Positions 34,217 through 44,248 of a stretch of 64,000 nt of DNA are shown here, in pieces. Position numbers and translations under genes: made by a program. The stretch is from the NCBI GenBank assembly GCA_001599975.1, contig BCIO01000001.1:4585631-4649630 (forward strand), read 5' to 3'. Every line of letters starts with the position of its first letter. The stretch's first letter is position 1. The notes beneath the pieces were generated by a model. The model was not told where the DNA came from. It worked only from the letters and a program-made list of their open reading frames with translations, and made no database searches. The stretch is from Cystobasidiopsis lactophilus. Lineage: Eukaryota > Basidiomycota > Agaricostilbomycetes > Agaricostilbales > Chionosphaeraceae.

Positions 34217-34988
34217 ATGAGCAGCGTTGAAATCGATCCCTACTTGAAGAGAGAGGCCGAGCTGGGCTTGCGCAGGACCCCCGCCAAGCGCCAGCGTTTT
34301 GAGGAAAGCTCTGATTCTTCGCTCGAGAAGCACGCCGGCCCAAGTAAGCTTCTTTCTTGGCTTGTGTGAATCTCATCTGATGGCATTCTGTTGCTCAGGC
34401 TACACAGAGGCTTCTTCGGATGGCGAAGACGACGAGTACGAAGAGCAACCTCGCCCCAAGTCGAATTCCACGAAGCGTCGACGAGCCGTTGGCTGTTCCA
34501 AGCCCACTGCCTCAGCTGGCGCGTCCACCTCTCGCCAAACAATCGAGCAACAGACTGGCTCTAGCACCCCCTCGCCTGTTCGTCGGCTGGCAAGCCTGCC
34601 AACTCGAGCTCGACAGCGTTCCGCACCGAGCGGGGCCCCTCAGCCAGCTCGCTTCTTCACCGCTGCGCAATGGGCTAAACAACGCTCTCGAATGAAAGAC
34701 CCGAGCTACACCGAGGGCTGGGAGGAGGACGACGACGACGAGGAGTCTGAGTACGAGGAGGAGGAGTCTGAGGACGACGAGGTCGATTTGGCGCCTTCCG
34801 CACCGCCTTCCGCACCACTCAAGGCCGAAGCCTGGATGCCTCTCCACAAGCGACTCATGACGCCGGCGCAACGAAAGCAGTGGGATACAGAGAGGGACGC
34901 GTTTTGGGCCGACACGGACTGCGAGCGCGACTACCATTCGTCGGATGAAGACTGGCGCGGCGAGGGCGCCGACGAGGAGGAGTTTTGA
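34217..34988 (+). CDS. Acidic orphan protein, probably nuclear
   Basis: Not recognised. Starts MSSVEIDPYLKREAELGLRR, then TPAKRQRFEESSDSSLEKHA. An intron (about 34345-34399, GTAAGC to GCTCAG) joins to SYTEASSDGEDDEYEEQP. The middle is basic and Ser-rich (STKRRRAVG), followed by ARFFTAAQWAKQRSRMKDPS, a long acidic run around residues 150-180 (EEDDDDEESEYEEEE and similar), MPLHKRLMTPAQRKQWDTER and an acidic end. Stop TGA at 34988. The mix of acidic tracts and KR clusters suggests a chromatin or histone-binding protein, but no domain is identified. Confidence 0.6.
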
Positions 34989-35145
34989 AAGGAAGGCCGG
35001 CGGGCTTCCACATTTCGCTCGGCTCAGCTATTCAGCATTACCATATCTCTGGAATGCATTGAACAAGTTCAGAATGCAAAACTGTGCATTCTGTAGTACT
35101 GTCCATTCTAGTAAGCCCGCCAAAACTCGGGCCCCAATTGCTGCC

Positions 35146-37071
35146 TCATGATATGGAGTGCTCTATCCCACTTTCCACTTGCCAAGCCGTCAGTACTGTC
35201 GCGTTGGCGTCCGAAAGCGTGGGGGCAGAGCCCAGCTGCAGCTCGCCCAGGTCCAACTCTAGCTCGGCCAAGTTGCCCAGCACACGCTCCCTGTTGCCCA
35301 CGCCGAGAAAGTCGCGGTCGTTGGGCGTTCGGAAGTGCAACGTCGGTTGATCGGTGCAGAAGATCACCTGGTGTCTTGCGGTCAGCATTTCAGCGAAATG
35401 GGAGAGGGTGAACCTCGAACCATGTTCTTGTGATGATCCGCTTCGGTTTTAAGCTCTTGGAATGCGCGGCACGTCACGAAAGCCTGAGTTAGCGTGGCCA
35501 GAATGGCGAGACTGGCTTTGGACTTGAGAAGGCCAGCAAAGTTAACAGCGACCACGCCTCCCGGCTTAAGGTTGGCGCCGACTTCGAGCCATGCTTCTTG
35601 TGTGAAAAGAGATGAAGGAACTGAACCTCCCGTAAACTGCAAGAGAGGCGGGGGAACGTCCACATACTCGTTCAAGAAAAATAATAGCGAGGACATACGA
35701 CATCGTGAACAATAAAGTCAAAGCGAGCACTGCTCCTTTTCAAGTACTGTCGCGCATCTTCTAAAGCGATGCCGCCATCAGGCTCAGGCAAGCCGAAGTA
35801 GGTGCGCGCAAACTCATAAACCACCGGGTCGATCTCGCACACCGTTGTTCGAACGCCATGGGACATTAGGGCTTTGGCAGAGACCTGTATAGAGAATCCA
35901 AGAGTCAATATCGAGGTGCGGAATGTCAAAGTCAAGGATCGCAGACGAACACCGATGCCCAGGCCACTGCGACGTGCAATCTCAGAGCGGCCACCTTGCG
36001 CGTGGACTGGCAAAACTGGCTCACATTATAAGAGCCGTGTCGTGATATCGCGCACTTTCGACAACCGGACGCTGGGCTAGTCTGACCGCCTCTTGCAGAA
36101 AAAATGTAACGTAAACCGATTCCGCCTTGCTGATGGCAGTCGCTTCCAGTTGTCTTTGCGCTGTAGGGGTCTTGTATGGATCCAACCCAGCAGCCTCAGC
36201 AGCGCGCCGACGGCCCTCTCCGATCCACAGCCCACCCAAAAGGGAGTGGTCGCAACGTAAAAGCCTCGTCCAATGGCCGTGATGCTGGACTTCGGTGACT
36301 GCAATGATTCCAGTAATACTGTGGGCTGAAGCCAACAGGCGTATTGAGGAATCATCACTCGAAGATGGCCAAGGAACCGGCGGCACAAAGGCAGGCGAAT
36401 GTTGCAAGGGGAGGACGAGCAATAAGCCGAACGACAGCAGCAAGAACCAGTTTCGCCTTTTGGTAGAACCGAACGCGCTCCATACAACCAGCAAGGCCGC
36501 CAAGCGGACCTGTGGAGTGAGATATACCGAAAGCGTTGGTCAATGGCGACGGTTTCCGAGACCTAGAGAACGTTTTCCTCACGATCCAAATGCTAGTGGC
36601 GAATCCAAGCCATCGAAAGCCTGTCCACCATGCGCCGACGAAACCAACGCCGAGCCACCACGTTGTCCGGGGGATCGCCCGACGCTGATACGCTAAAATC
36701 CAGATCACTGGCATCTCATGGCAAAGCGTAGGCAGAAGGGGACCCCATTTCGTGCCCGCAGCTGATAGAGCATGGTGCGTGAGCCACCAAGTCAGCCAGG
36801 GACAGAGAAGACTGAGACACGCGAAGGCGAAGGACAGGCGGTCGGCGACAAGCGAGGAGGTTCGCGAGACGATGATTGGAGCCACTCCGGCCGCCACCCA
36901 CGCCGCAGCTCGCCAATTCGAATTGTCGCTGATCACCGCTTCGTTGTATAAGGGCGCCAGCAGCCGAAGTGAGATAATTCGAGCGGCACTGAGCAGGGCT
37001 TGGCAACCGACGCCCAACGCCAGCGACAGCAGCCAGGGCCGATCCACCGTGGAGATAGCGAATTGGCGCAT
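35146..37071 (-). CDS. Spermidine-synthase-like protein fused to an N-terminal multi-pass membrane domain
   Basis: The N-terminal half (from the ATG at 37071, MRQFAISTVDRPWLLSLALG) holds several membrane segments: AAWVAAGVAPIIVS, FAFACLSLLCPWLTWWLTH, TTWWLGVGFVGAWWTGF and NWFLLLSFGLLLVLPL. The C-terminal half is a Rossmann methyltransferase-like domain of the polyamine synthase type: YHDTALI, then GLGIGVSAKALMSHGVRTTV and CEIDPVVYEFARTYFGL (acidic SAM-binding position), ALEDARQYLKRS, FDFIVHDV, LFTQEAWLEVGANLKPGGVV. Introns join these cleanly near 36005, 35950, 35700 and 35415. Similar membrane-fused proteins occur in fungi and bacteria; whether they make polyamines is unknown. The start could lie in a further upstream exon. 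Confidence 0.7.
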
Positions 37072-37412
37072 CCACCAGCGCCAGTCTGGGGTTGCTGTCG
37101 GTGTTGCGAGGTCTGCTGTCGCAGGTCAAAAGGCGAGATCGACAAGGGGGTCACGATTTTCGGCACGGGAGACACCCCTTCGAAGACAAAAGGATCTCGG
37201 CGAATGCTCCGAATGTGAGTCGAGAATGGAGGGGGTAACGGAAATATAGCCTATAGGAGCAGAGAGGGGTCCCGCTTGTTTGCCAACAATCCCAGACAAG
37301 AAAAGTGACAAAGAGCCGAGTTGCTCATCGCTTGACTCCGTCATCGTCCAACTCTTGCAGTTCTAATAATGCACACTCTGGTAGCGTTGACCGCTGTACT
37401 TGAGAGCAAATA

Positions 37413-38906
37413 ATGCTGGAGCTGAGCGAATGTGAGCTCGATGGCCCGCTACAGGCGGAGAAATGACCGCGCGCTGACAACTCGGATCCGCAGACTACAA
37501 CGCGCTCAGACGGCCATCGACTGCTCCGCCATTACAGCATGGTGGCCTTGAAGATGCAGAATCGGTCGATTTGCCAATGGACGAGCTTCTCTTGTCTGGA
37601 GTTTCGACGCCGTCGGAAGACATGTACTACTGGCCATCGCCCGAAGCACGCCAGCAAACATATCAAAGTGCAGCCGCTGGAGGATACGAATCGAATGCTG
37701 AGCTCGCTGAGACTGCGCCAGAGGCCTCAACGTCGGCGTTGCCAGCGACGCTGCCAGAAGGCAAAATCTCCCGGCCTCCAAACGCGTGGCTGGTCTATCG
37801 CTCGGAAAAGCTGCAAGAGTTGAAGGAGACGTTGGCCTCAAAGAAGGTGCCACAGGCGGAGCTGTCCAAGATGATTGCCGAGAGGTGGAGGGCCGAACCG
37901 CCAGATGTCAAGAAGCGGTTCTCTGACATGGCCGCCATGAAGAAGACGCAGCACCAAGCCCAGTTCCCAGGTGCGTTCTTGCCATCTGAGTCCGATGGAG
38001 TGGCGGGCTGCGGCTAAACGACGTTGAACGACAGGCTATAAGTTCAAGCCACGCCGGAAAGCCGAAAAGCAACCTACCGAGCCTCCTTCTCCCAAGTCAA
38101 AACCTCCGCGCGGGGGGTTGCGATCTCGCGCCATTACTGCGCCCACGCCCTTGACGCATTTGGCTCCGCTCTCGCAGAGCTTTCCACCACCGTCGCAGCC
38201 ACCCACGCCAACGATCCCGGAGCATGACCAACTTCACCTCTTCTCTTCTTCCGTGCCGCAGAGCTTTTCGCCAGAGCGATTCCGCTTCCCCGGCGAGTGT
38301 CCATTGGCTTTGGGCACTTTTCGGGAGGGAGGCGCCCCGGATATTGGCCGAACGCCAGTCTTGCCATCCGGCATGCCAACCTCCATTTACTTTCCACAAC
38401 CTCGAAGGCCGTCATTGGAGACCTGGCTGCTTCAAGAGGCACTGGAAGTGCCGTATTCGCCGCCAGAGGCCGACGATCACTCGAGCCTTTGGTCGCCAAG
38501 GTCGCAGTCTTCCCAGCTTCACACACCCCTCACATACGACTCGCTCCCCTTGCCGTACACACCATCCAACGCACCCATCGCCATGTCGGAGTCGGCGGCC
38601 TTCGTGGCGCCCTCTGCCGATTACTCCTTCCCGATGCGATACGACCAGGCAGAGCGCACCAGCGTGGCGCCCACATCGGTGTCTTCCGAGTCGAGGCCAA
38701 ATTCGATTCTGGCGGACCTCTCGGCATGGTGGCCGTACCGCCAAGTCCGAGTCCGTCGCGATGACGAGCAAGGTGTCCCTCTGCAGACTTTTATCGAGTG
38801 CCTCGTCGCAGATGAGGCCCAGAGTGCGGCATACCCGGGCATGTCCACCTCGGAAACAGCGTCTGGCGAAGCGGTTGGGTACATGCACGGGCTGGAGCAC
38901 GGCTAG
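37413..38906 (+). CDS. HMG-box transcription factor (mating-response / MATA-HMG-like)
   Basis: A first mini-exon 37413-37431 (MLELSE) is joined by a 62-nt intron to exon 2 at 37494, giving YYNALRRPSTAPPLQHGG and then MDELLLSGVSTPSEDMYYWP. The HMG box follows: ISRPPNAWLVYRSEKLQELK, KKVPQAELSKMIAERWRAEP and VKKRFSDMAAMKKTQHQAQF, closing after an intron (about 37972-38038) with YKFKPRRK, the typical sequence-specific HMG end. The rest is disordered, Pro/Ser-rich, with a conserved-looking patch LADLSAWWPYRQVRVRRDD. RPPNAW-YR with a single box resembles fungal mating-type and pheromone-response factors (Prf1/Rop1 kind). No mating-type or pheromone genes are visible nearby, so it is not evidently a MAT locus. 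Confidence 0.8.
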
Positions 38907-39017
38907 ATGGAACCTGGCGTGCCCTTGCATAGGCTAATCCGCTGGACTTGTGCTTGTAAAGTGACAGTGTTCGAATCGGCTGGCAGGGCCTTGGGCGGAC
39001 GTCTGCCTTGGACTTTC

Positions 39018-41480
39018 TCAAGGCTTTTGTAAGTTCCAGGCGTCATTGAGAGCCGAAAACACATTGTTGGCGATCATGCGCTGCTCGACCGTCACGTTGC
39101 CGGCATCGAGCTGAGTCATAATTTAGCATCTGCAGTCGCCTTGAAACTTTCAGAAAATAGTGGCCGACCTTGTCCGGGTGCAATCTGGCAATGGCCTTCA
39201 TGTACCGGATCTTGAGCTGCGAGTCGGTGATCAACTCGTGCATGCCCACTTTCTGCCAGCCAAACTCTGGCCATAGGACCGTGTCCAGGCTGGCGACGAG
39301 AGCACGAATGTTGGCCTCTTTGCCGCCCTTCCAAGCGAGGATCTTGCCGTCGACCGAGTCCTTCAGGCTGGCTCGCAGGTTTTCTTCGGCTTCCGCCGAA
39401 TCTGCCTGTGCCCTCAAAGCCTTCACCGCCTTTGAGTTGTCCGTCTGGAGAGGCTGGGAAGCGGGTGCAGCTTTTGCTTTGGAGGCTAGTGCCTTCGGCT
39501 GCAGCGCCTTCCGAGTCCGAGCCAGCCCCTCTGAAACGACGAGTTGGCCGCCGGCAGCTTTTGTTAGCGCCGAGCCTGAGCGCAAAAGAAGCTGCCAGTC
39601 TTGCTCTGCAGCACCCCAGCTTTCGAGGACTTCGTGGCCTTGAGCTCGGCGAGCCAGTGCCTTGCCCAGCGCCTCTCTCAGGTTGATTTCGTCGGCTCCC
39701 ACGGTGACCGGCTCGAGCTGAGGCGCGTTGGGGTCGACTTGCGAAGGAAGACCGTCCGCGCCAAAGACAATCTGAACCACATTGGAAGCATCGGTGATGG
39801 CCTCCTTCGCGTTGCCGGTCTTCAACCGCGCCAAAGCCCGGTTGTTGAACAGGCCGGCCCTTAAGAGGTGTTGATCGGGCAAGAGGTCGAGTGCAGACGT
39901 GTACGATGCCTCGGCGTCCCCGTAGCAGCCAAGTTTGAAACTGGCGTTGCCCGCGGTCCGGTGACTGGCCACTTGCGTTAAGATCCCAGGGGCAGCTGAC
40001 ACAGTTGGTCGCACATAGGAAGGTTTTGAACTCGAGGGCGCCGCCAACGGTTGGCGCTGTGGGATCTTGCGACGCGCTGAGGACTGGTAGATCCGAGGCT
40101 GGTCAGCGGCCTGAAGCTTGTCTTTGATGCTGAGCGGCGCAGAGGTAGCTGGCTGGTGGTCGTCAAGGAGAGAGCTCTCGGTGCCGAAAAACGACTGGGG
40201 CGTGGTGGGGAGTCCTAAATTTGACCGCGGCGAGTCGTCTTGTTCTTTTAGCCAATTGCCGCCACTGCTGGGAGCCGCCGGCAGCGCATCTTCATCTTCG
40301 TCGGCAAAGGGCTGTCTGTCAGCGGACTGTGACTTCATCCACTTGGGGCGGCCGTCGGGTGGCGCATCCCCAGGCTGGGCGAGGTGCTCTTCGTAGATTT
40401 TCTTGGCCGCCTTTTTGCTCGATTTCCAGTAGCTGTTGGCCGTTTTGAACACGCTGAGGCCGATCTCTGAGGCTTGAGATAGAAGCTCAGCCTGCAAGTC
40501 GGCTGCTGGGACGTCGGCCGTGGCCCGACTGGATGGGCGCGAGGAAGGCGCAGGGGCAGGGGACGGCCTCCGGTCGAAAGGTGAAGGAGGACGAGGCGAC
40601 GGCCTATTAGAAGTGGAGACCAAGGCCTCAGCTGCGGACTCAATACTCCATTCGCCCCCTTGACGGGTCTTGACGAGCGCGGCTTTGGCCTCGTTGATGC
40701 CGAAGCCCATCTCCACCAGTTGCCCCAAGATGTGAGGTGGAGGCGACGCTGATCTTTCTGACTCTCGCCTGCGAGGTGCTGGGGCGGAAGATGCAGCTGA
40801 GGGGGCGGGTTTGGGCGACGGCGGTTTGGGCACGGGCAGCTTGTCGAACACAAACTCGAAACTATCGTCGGCGGCCGAGGTCGACGGTGCAACCGGGGCC
40901 GACGAAGAGGGCTTGGTGAGCGTTGCGCTGAGCGGACTGGCCACGAGCGGAGAGGCAGAGGCCGAGGAGTTGGTGAACGTCGAGGGTGAAGGCGCGGCCA
41001 GCAGGTCGAAGTCCCAAGGGTCTGACGATGTCCTCTGAGGCAGGTGCGCGTTCACTGGGGCTGGTGTACCCGTCCTGGAGCCTTGGCTGCAGGCGTTGGG
41101 GCGGTGAGCATGAAGCATTCGCGCACAGACGAAACAACAATGCCAACGCACGTCGAACTCGAAGCCAGCCTTTGGGCCATGGGCAGAGCCTCCAGCTTGG
41201 ACTTGGATGCGCTGTCTGAGAACAGAGACGAGAAGGCATCCTGGCCTGGGCTGGCGGACGAAGCAAAGGCGGGCGCCGGCGTCGGCTTCAAAGGCCCAGG
41301 CGAGGGAGCTTTGGGCAGAGATGGCGAAGGCGACCTGGCTGCGCTCGACGCCAGGTAGTCGAACGCCGACTTGCCCGTGTTCTGCTTGATGGGGCCGGCA
41401 GCCTGGGTCCAGTCCAGGCTGCTCAGGTCGTTCATGGCGTGGTGAGGTCGCTGGGCAAAACCAAGGGTCATGCTGCTCAT
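39018..41480 (-). CDS. SWA2: Auxilin-like clathrin uncoating factor (UBA, TPR, J domain)
   Basis: SWA2/auxilin recruits HSP70 to strip clathrin from vesicles. The start at 41480 gives MSSMTLGFAQRPHHAMND. The N-terminal disordered part contains DPWDFDLL, a clathrin/adaptor-type motif. A UBA domain follows (PHILGQLVEMGFGINEAKAA), then a linker, a TPR region (HRTAGNASFKLGCYGDAEAS, LLPDQHLLRAGLFNNRALAR), and a C-terminal J domain with ITDSQLKIRYMKAIARLHPD carrying the HPD motif. The final exon reads LDAGNVTVEQRMIANNVFSA and NDAWNLQKP, stop TGA at 39018-39020, across an intron at about 39121-39165. A further intron lies near 41050-41145. Domain order matches yeast SWA2. It is convergent with the HMG-box gene, 111 bp apart. 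Confidence 0.88.
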
Positions 41481-41716
41481 TGCTGCTCGCTGCCACTCGC
41501 TGGGTCCAAAACTTTCTGATGGGATGTAGCAAATGATGGATATACAAGTTGCGCTATTATACAGTGATCGTCAATGCCAGCTTCTGAGAGAATTGGCAAA
41601 GCCCTTGGACTGAGAGTTCGCCCGCCCGCCGCGCATAAATCAAAACACGAAGCCTTCCAAAAGGTGTCGGCCAGTCGCTCATTCGGCATCAATCTATGGT
41701 GCGACAAGAGCATGAG

Positions 41717-42691
41717 TCATGCTACGCTGGGACAAAAGGAGGTGGCTGCACGCACATCGATAGTTCCTCGCATCACCAATACCGCCTGGCCCGAGAGCTG
41801 AATGCGCGCCAGCTGTCCTTGCGACTTCGTCACCACGACCGTGATCTCGCTCTTCCTGCCCATCTCCACGCCCTGGGTGATGTGGTAGGTGATAGTGGCG
41901 TCCGCCCGCCTATCTGCCAGAGTCAGGTTGGCGGACAATGCGCAGGCCGCACTCCCAGTCGCCGCGTCCTCCTCGTTCGAGAACACCATCCGAGCATTGA
42001 TGTACACGTTGTCCGGCGATAGGGCGGCCCGCGAGGAGTAAATCCAAAAGTAGAAGAAGAGCGGGACGTGAGACGCCCCCGCCCACTCTCGATCTTCGGC
42101 ACTCAGGCCCTCGTGGTTGAGCCTCAACTCGCGACCGGGAGGCGTGACTCTGAGCAGGTCCGATTCGATGGGCAGGCGCGCCAGGGCGAAGACCATGCCC
42201 TTGGTGATGGCGAACACTTTGAGCAAGGCGCCGTCGGTGAAGGACGAGCTGCACGCTTGCACATCTGAGGCTGGCACGACATCTGGGAGTTGCCGAACGT
42301 TGAAAGGGACCGAAAGGGACGCGCGATTGTCGACCAGCTCTGCCTCGACCGTCCCGGCTGGAATATCGAAGGTGAGGCGCGGCGAGTCGACTTTGAGCGT
42401 CGGACAGAGGTTCGACAGGACGTAGTAGGCAGCGCCCACAGTCGGGTGGCCAGCGAATGGGATCTCGCCCGTCACCACGTAGATGGACAGGCGGAAATGC
42501 GTATCGCCCGCGATCGCTGACTCATAGAGGAAGACGGTTTCCGACAAGTTGAACTCTTTTGCGATTTGCAACTTTTGCGCGTCGTTGATCGTGCTCGCCA
42601 ATTCAGGGGGGATGAGGACGACGGCCAAAGGGTTGCCTGCAAATTTGCTCGTGGTGAAGACGTCGAGGGTTGCGAACGAAAGGGACGCCAT
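41717..42691 (-). CDS. PhzF-family isomerase-like protein
   Basis: PhzF proteins have a diaminopimelate-epimerase fold; most fungal members have no defined substrate. A single open frame from the ATG at 42691: MASLSFATLDVFTTSKFAGN, PLAVVLIPPEL, EFNLSETVFLYES (the conserved catalytic Glu lies in LSETVF), YVVTGEIPFAGHPTVGAAYY, and near the C-terminus FSNEEDAATGSAACALSANL. These are the hallmark PhzF motifs (GNPLAV, SETVFL, E-x-PFAGHPT, EDPATGSA; here EDAATGSA). It appears intronless apart from possible 3' splicing, unlike its neighbours; 325 residues, a normal length. It lies head to tail with SWA2 (237 bp gap). Confidence 0.88.
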   Translation of the reverse strand: MASLSFATLDVFTTSKFAGNPLAVVLIPPELASTINDAQKLQIAKEFNLSETVFLYESAIAGDTHFRLSIYVVTGEIPFAGHPTVGAAYYVLSNLCPTLKVDSPRLTFDIPAGTVEAELVDNRASLSVPFNVRQLPDVVPASDVQACSSSFTDGALLKVFAITKGMVFALARLPIESDLLRVTPPGRELRLNHEGLSAEDREWAGASHVPLFFYFWIYSSRAALSPDNVYINARMVFSNEEDAATGSAACALSANLTLADRRADATITYHITQGVEMGRKSEITVVVTKSQGQLARIQLSGQAVLVMRGTIDVRAATSFCPSVA

Positions 42692-44248
42692 GTATGCCCT
42701 GGGCAGTCCTTTGCTGCGTATGGGTCGGTGGTGGTCCCAAGGCAAGGGAGGCAGGCCACAGTGAGGGGTCTCTGACGGGCGCAAGTCGTCCGGAACAAGA
42801 AGAGCGCGCCGCCGGATGATGAAATCAATTCGGAATGCGATCTGCCCTAATTTCGGGTAAGGAGAAACACAGATCGGGAAACTTAAAATGCGCATCCGTG
42901 ATTAGAGCGCTAACAGGCGAATGCAGTCCTACGAGGCCTGGGGGAGCTAGGCAAAAAAGCAACTTGAAGTCGAAAGGGCTTCGGACTTCAAGTTGCCCAG
43001 AGTGTCCCAACATTGTGGCCTTCGTCACCCAGGCCCTCTTCATAACATTTGGCAGAGCCCCGCGAGTATGTAACAGCCAAATCGGAAAGCACAGGAGAAA
43101 CGGCAGCAAGGTGAGACATAAGTTTGGCCGGCAGGCTTGCGCTCTATACATAAAGATGGCCGCTTTTCAAGCAGCGTCCAGCACATCTTGGCGGTGGGCA
43201 TAATTAACGGTGAAGGTCATGAGGGCCACATCAGCAGGAGACTTGTTCAATCCGATCATCGACAAGTATAGCCAATCTGCTGCGGCAAGTGTGACGGTGA
43301 TGAGGCACGGCCGGCACGCAAGGGGCCAAGGGCCACGGCGTTGGCGGAGATGCTGTGCTGGCAGGGCGGCACATAAGCAGCAACGATTCGCTGGTGGGCT
43401 TTGAGAGCATTGGTCGATTGGACAGCAGTCGAGCGAGTCCTTTGACCCATACAACGTCGCTAGCGCGGCACCGATTCTTGGGAGACGTCATGAAGCACAT
43501 CCTGATCAGCTTCGAAACCTGCCAAGAGCCCAGAGCCTACGATGGAGCCTGGCAGCCTGCGCTAAGATATCGGACGCGTCCCCGACTTCATTAATTAATT
43601 TGCAGGAGGAGTTGCGCGTCGATCTTGAGATTTTTCACACGCATTCTCCATCTTCCAGGGCACTTTGTTGAGTCAGATCCAGAATTTTACGCGACGAAGC
43701 ACTGACGAAGCGGCAGAATTCGCAGCTCGCTCTTTGGAAACCATGCAGAGCCATGCAGCCAGAAGTTGCTCCAGAGTCTACTGAGTGCCTCGTTGCCAGC
43801 ATGGCTTGGCGCGCCAGCAGGAATCCCAACAAACAGCCAAGTCAGAGGCGACACCGTCCACCAGCTCAGTCGAAGGATTCTGAAAGCCGCCTGATTTTGC
43901 CACTTTGGCCTCAGCCGTACGACCGCCTGAAACAGCAGCGCAACTGTCTGAGAAGCAAACAGCATCGGCAACAGCAGTTCCCAGTCATTCGGTGTGGTCG
44001 GTCGCTCCCAACACTTCAACAGGGGCCAGGACCGTCGCATCAGCCGCCACCGTCTTGGACTGAACGGTCATCTCTGCCGCCCAAACACCTTCATCTACTT
44101 TTGTTTGCATCCATAGTTGACCTCTAGGGGCAGCAGTCGCACTGCTGGGCGCAGCGGGAGCGTTCGGGTCGTCCAACAGCTGAACAGCCAGAATTGACTC
44201 GGGCCCTCAAGTTTCTCAACGTGCTCGCATTGCTGTGGTCGAAGAGTG
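42692..44248. other. Unassigned 1.5-kb stretch, possible small membrane-protein gene on minus strand
   Basis: No gene can be named here. The best candidate is a minus-strand frame at 43687-44040 with two hydrophobic segments (ELLLPMLFASQTVALLFQAV and LSWWTVSPLTWLFVGIPAG). It might be spliced to an upstream exon near 44130 (MDDPNAPAAPSSATAAPRG). The remainder (42700-43650) has only short frames. The right end must include the promoter of the gene at 44249. Confidence 0.3.

Noticed and set aside
34741-34780. GAC/GAG-rich run as a simple repeat expansion
   Set aside because: It encodes the acidic tract of the orphan protein and the codons are mixed Asp/Glu, so it reads as coding sequence and not a microsatellite.
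37413-38906. HMG-box gene as evidence for a mating-type locus
   Set aside because: No pheromone, receptor or homeodomain genes are visible in the window, and HMG-box regulators also occur outside MAT loci.
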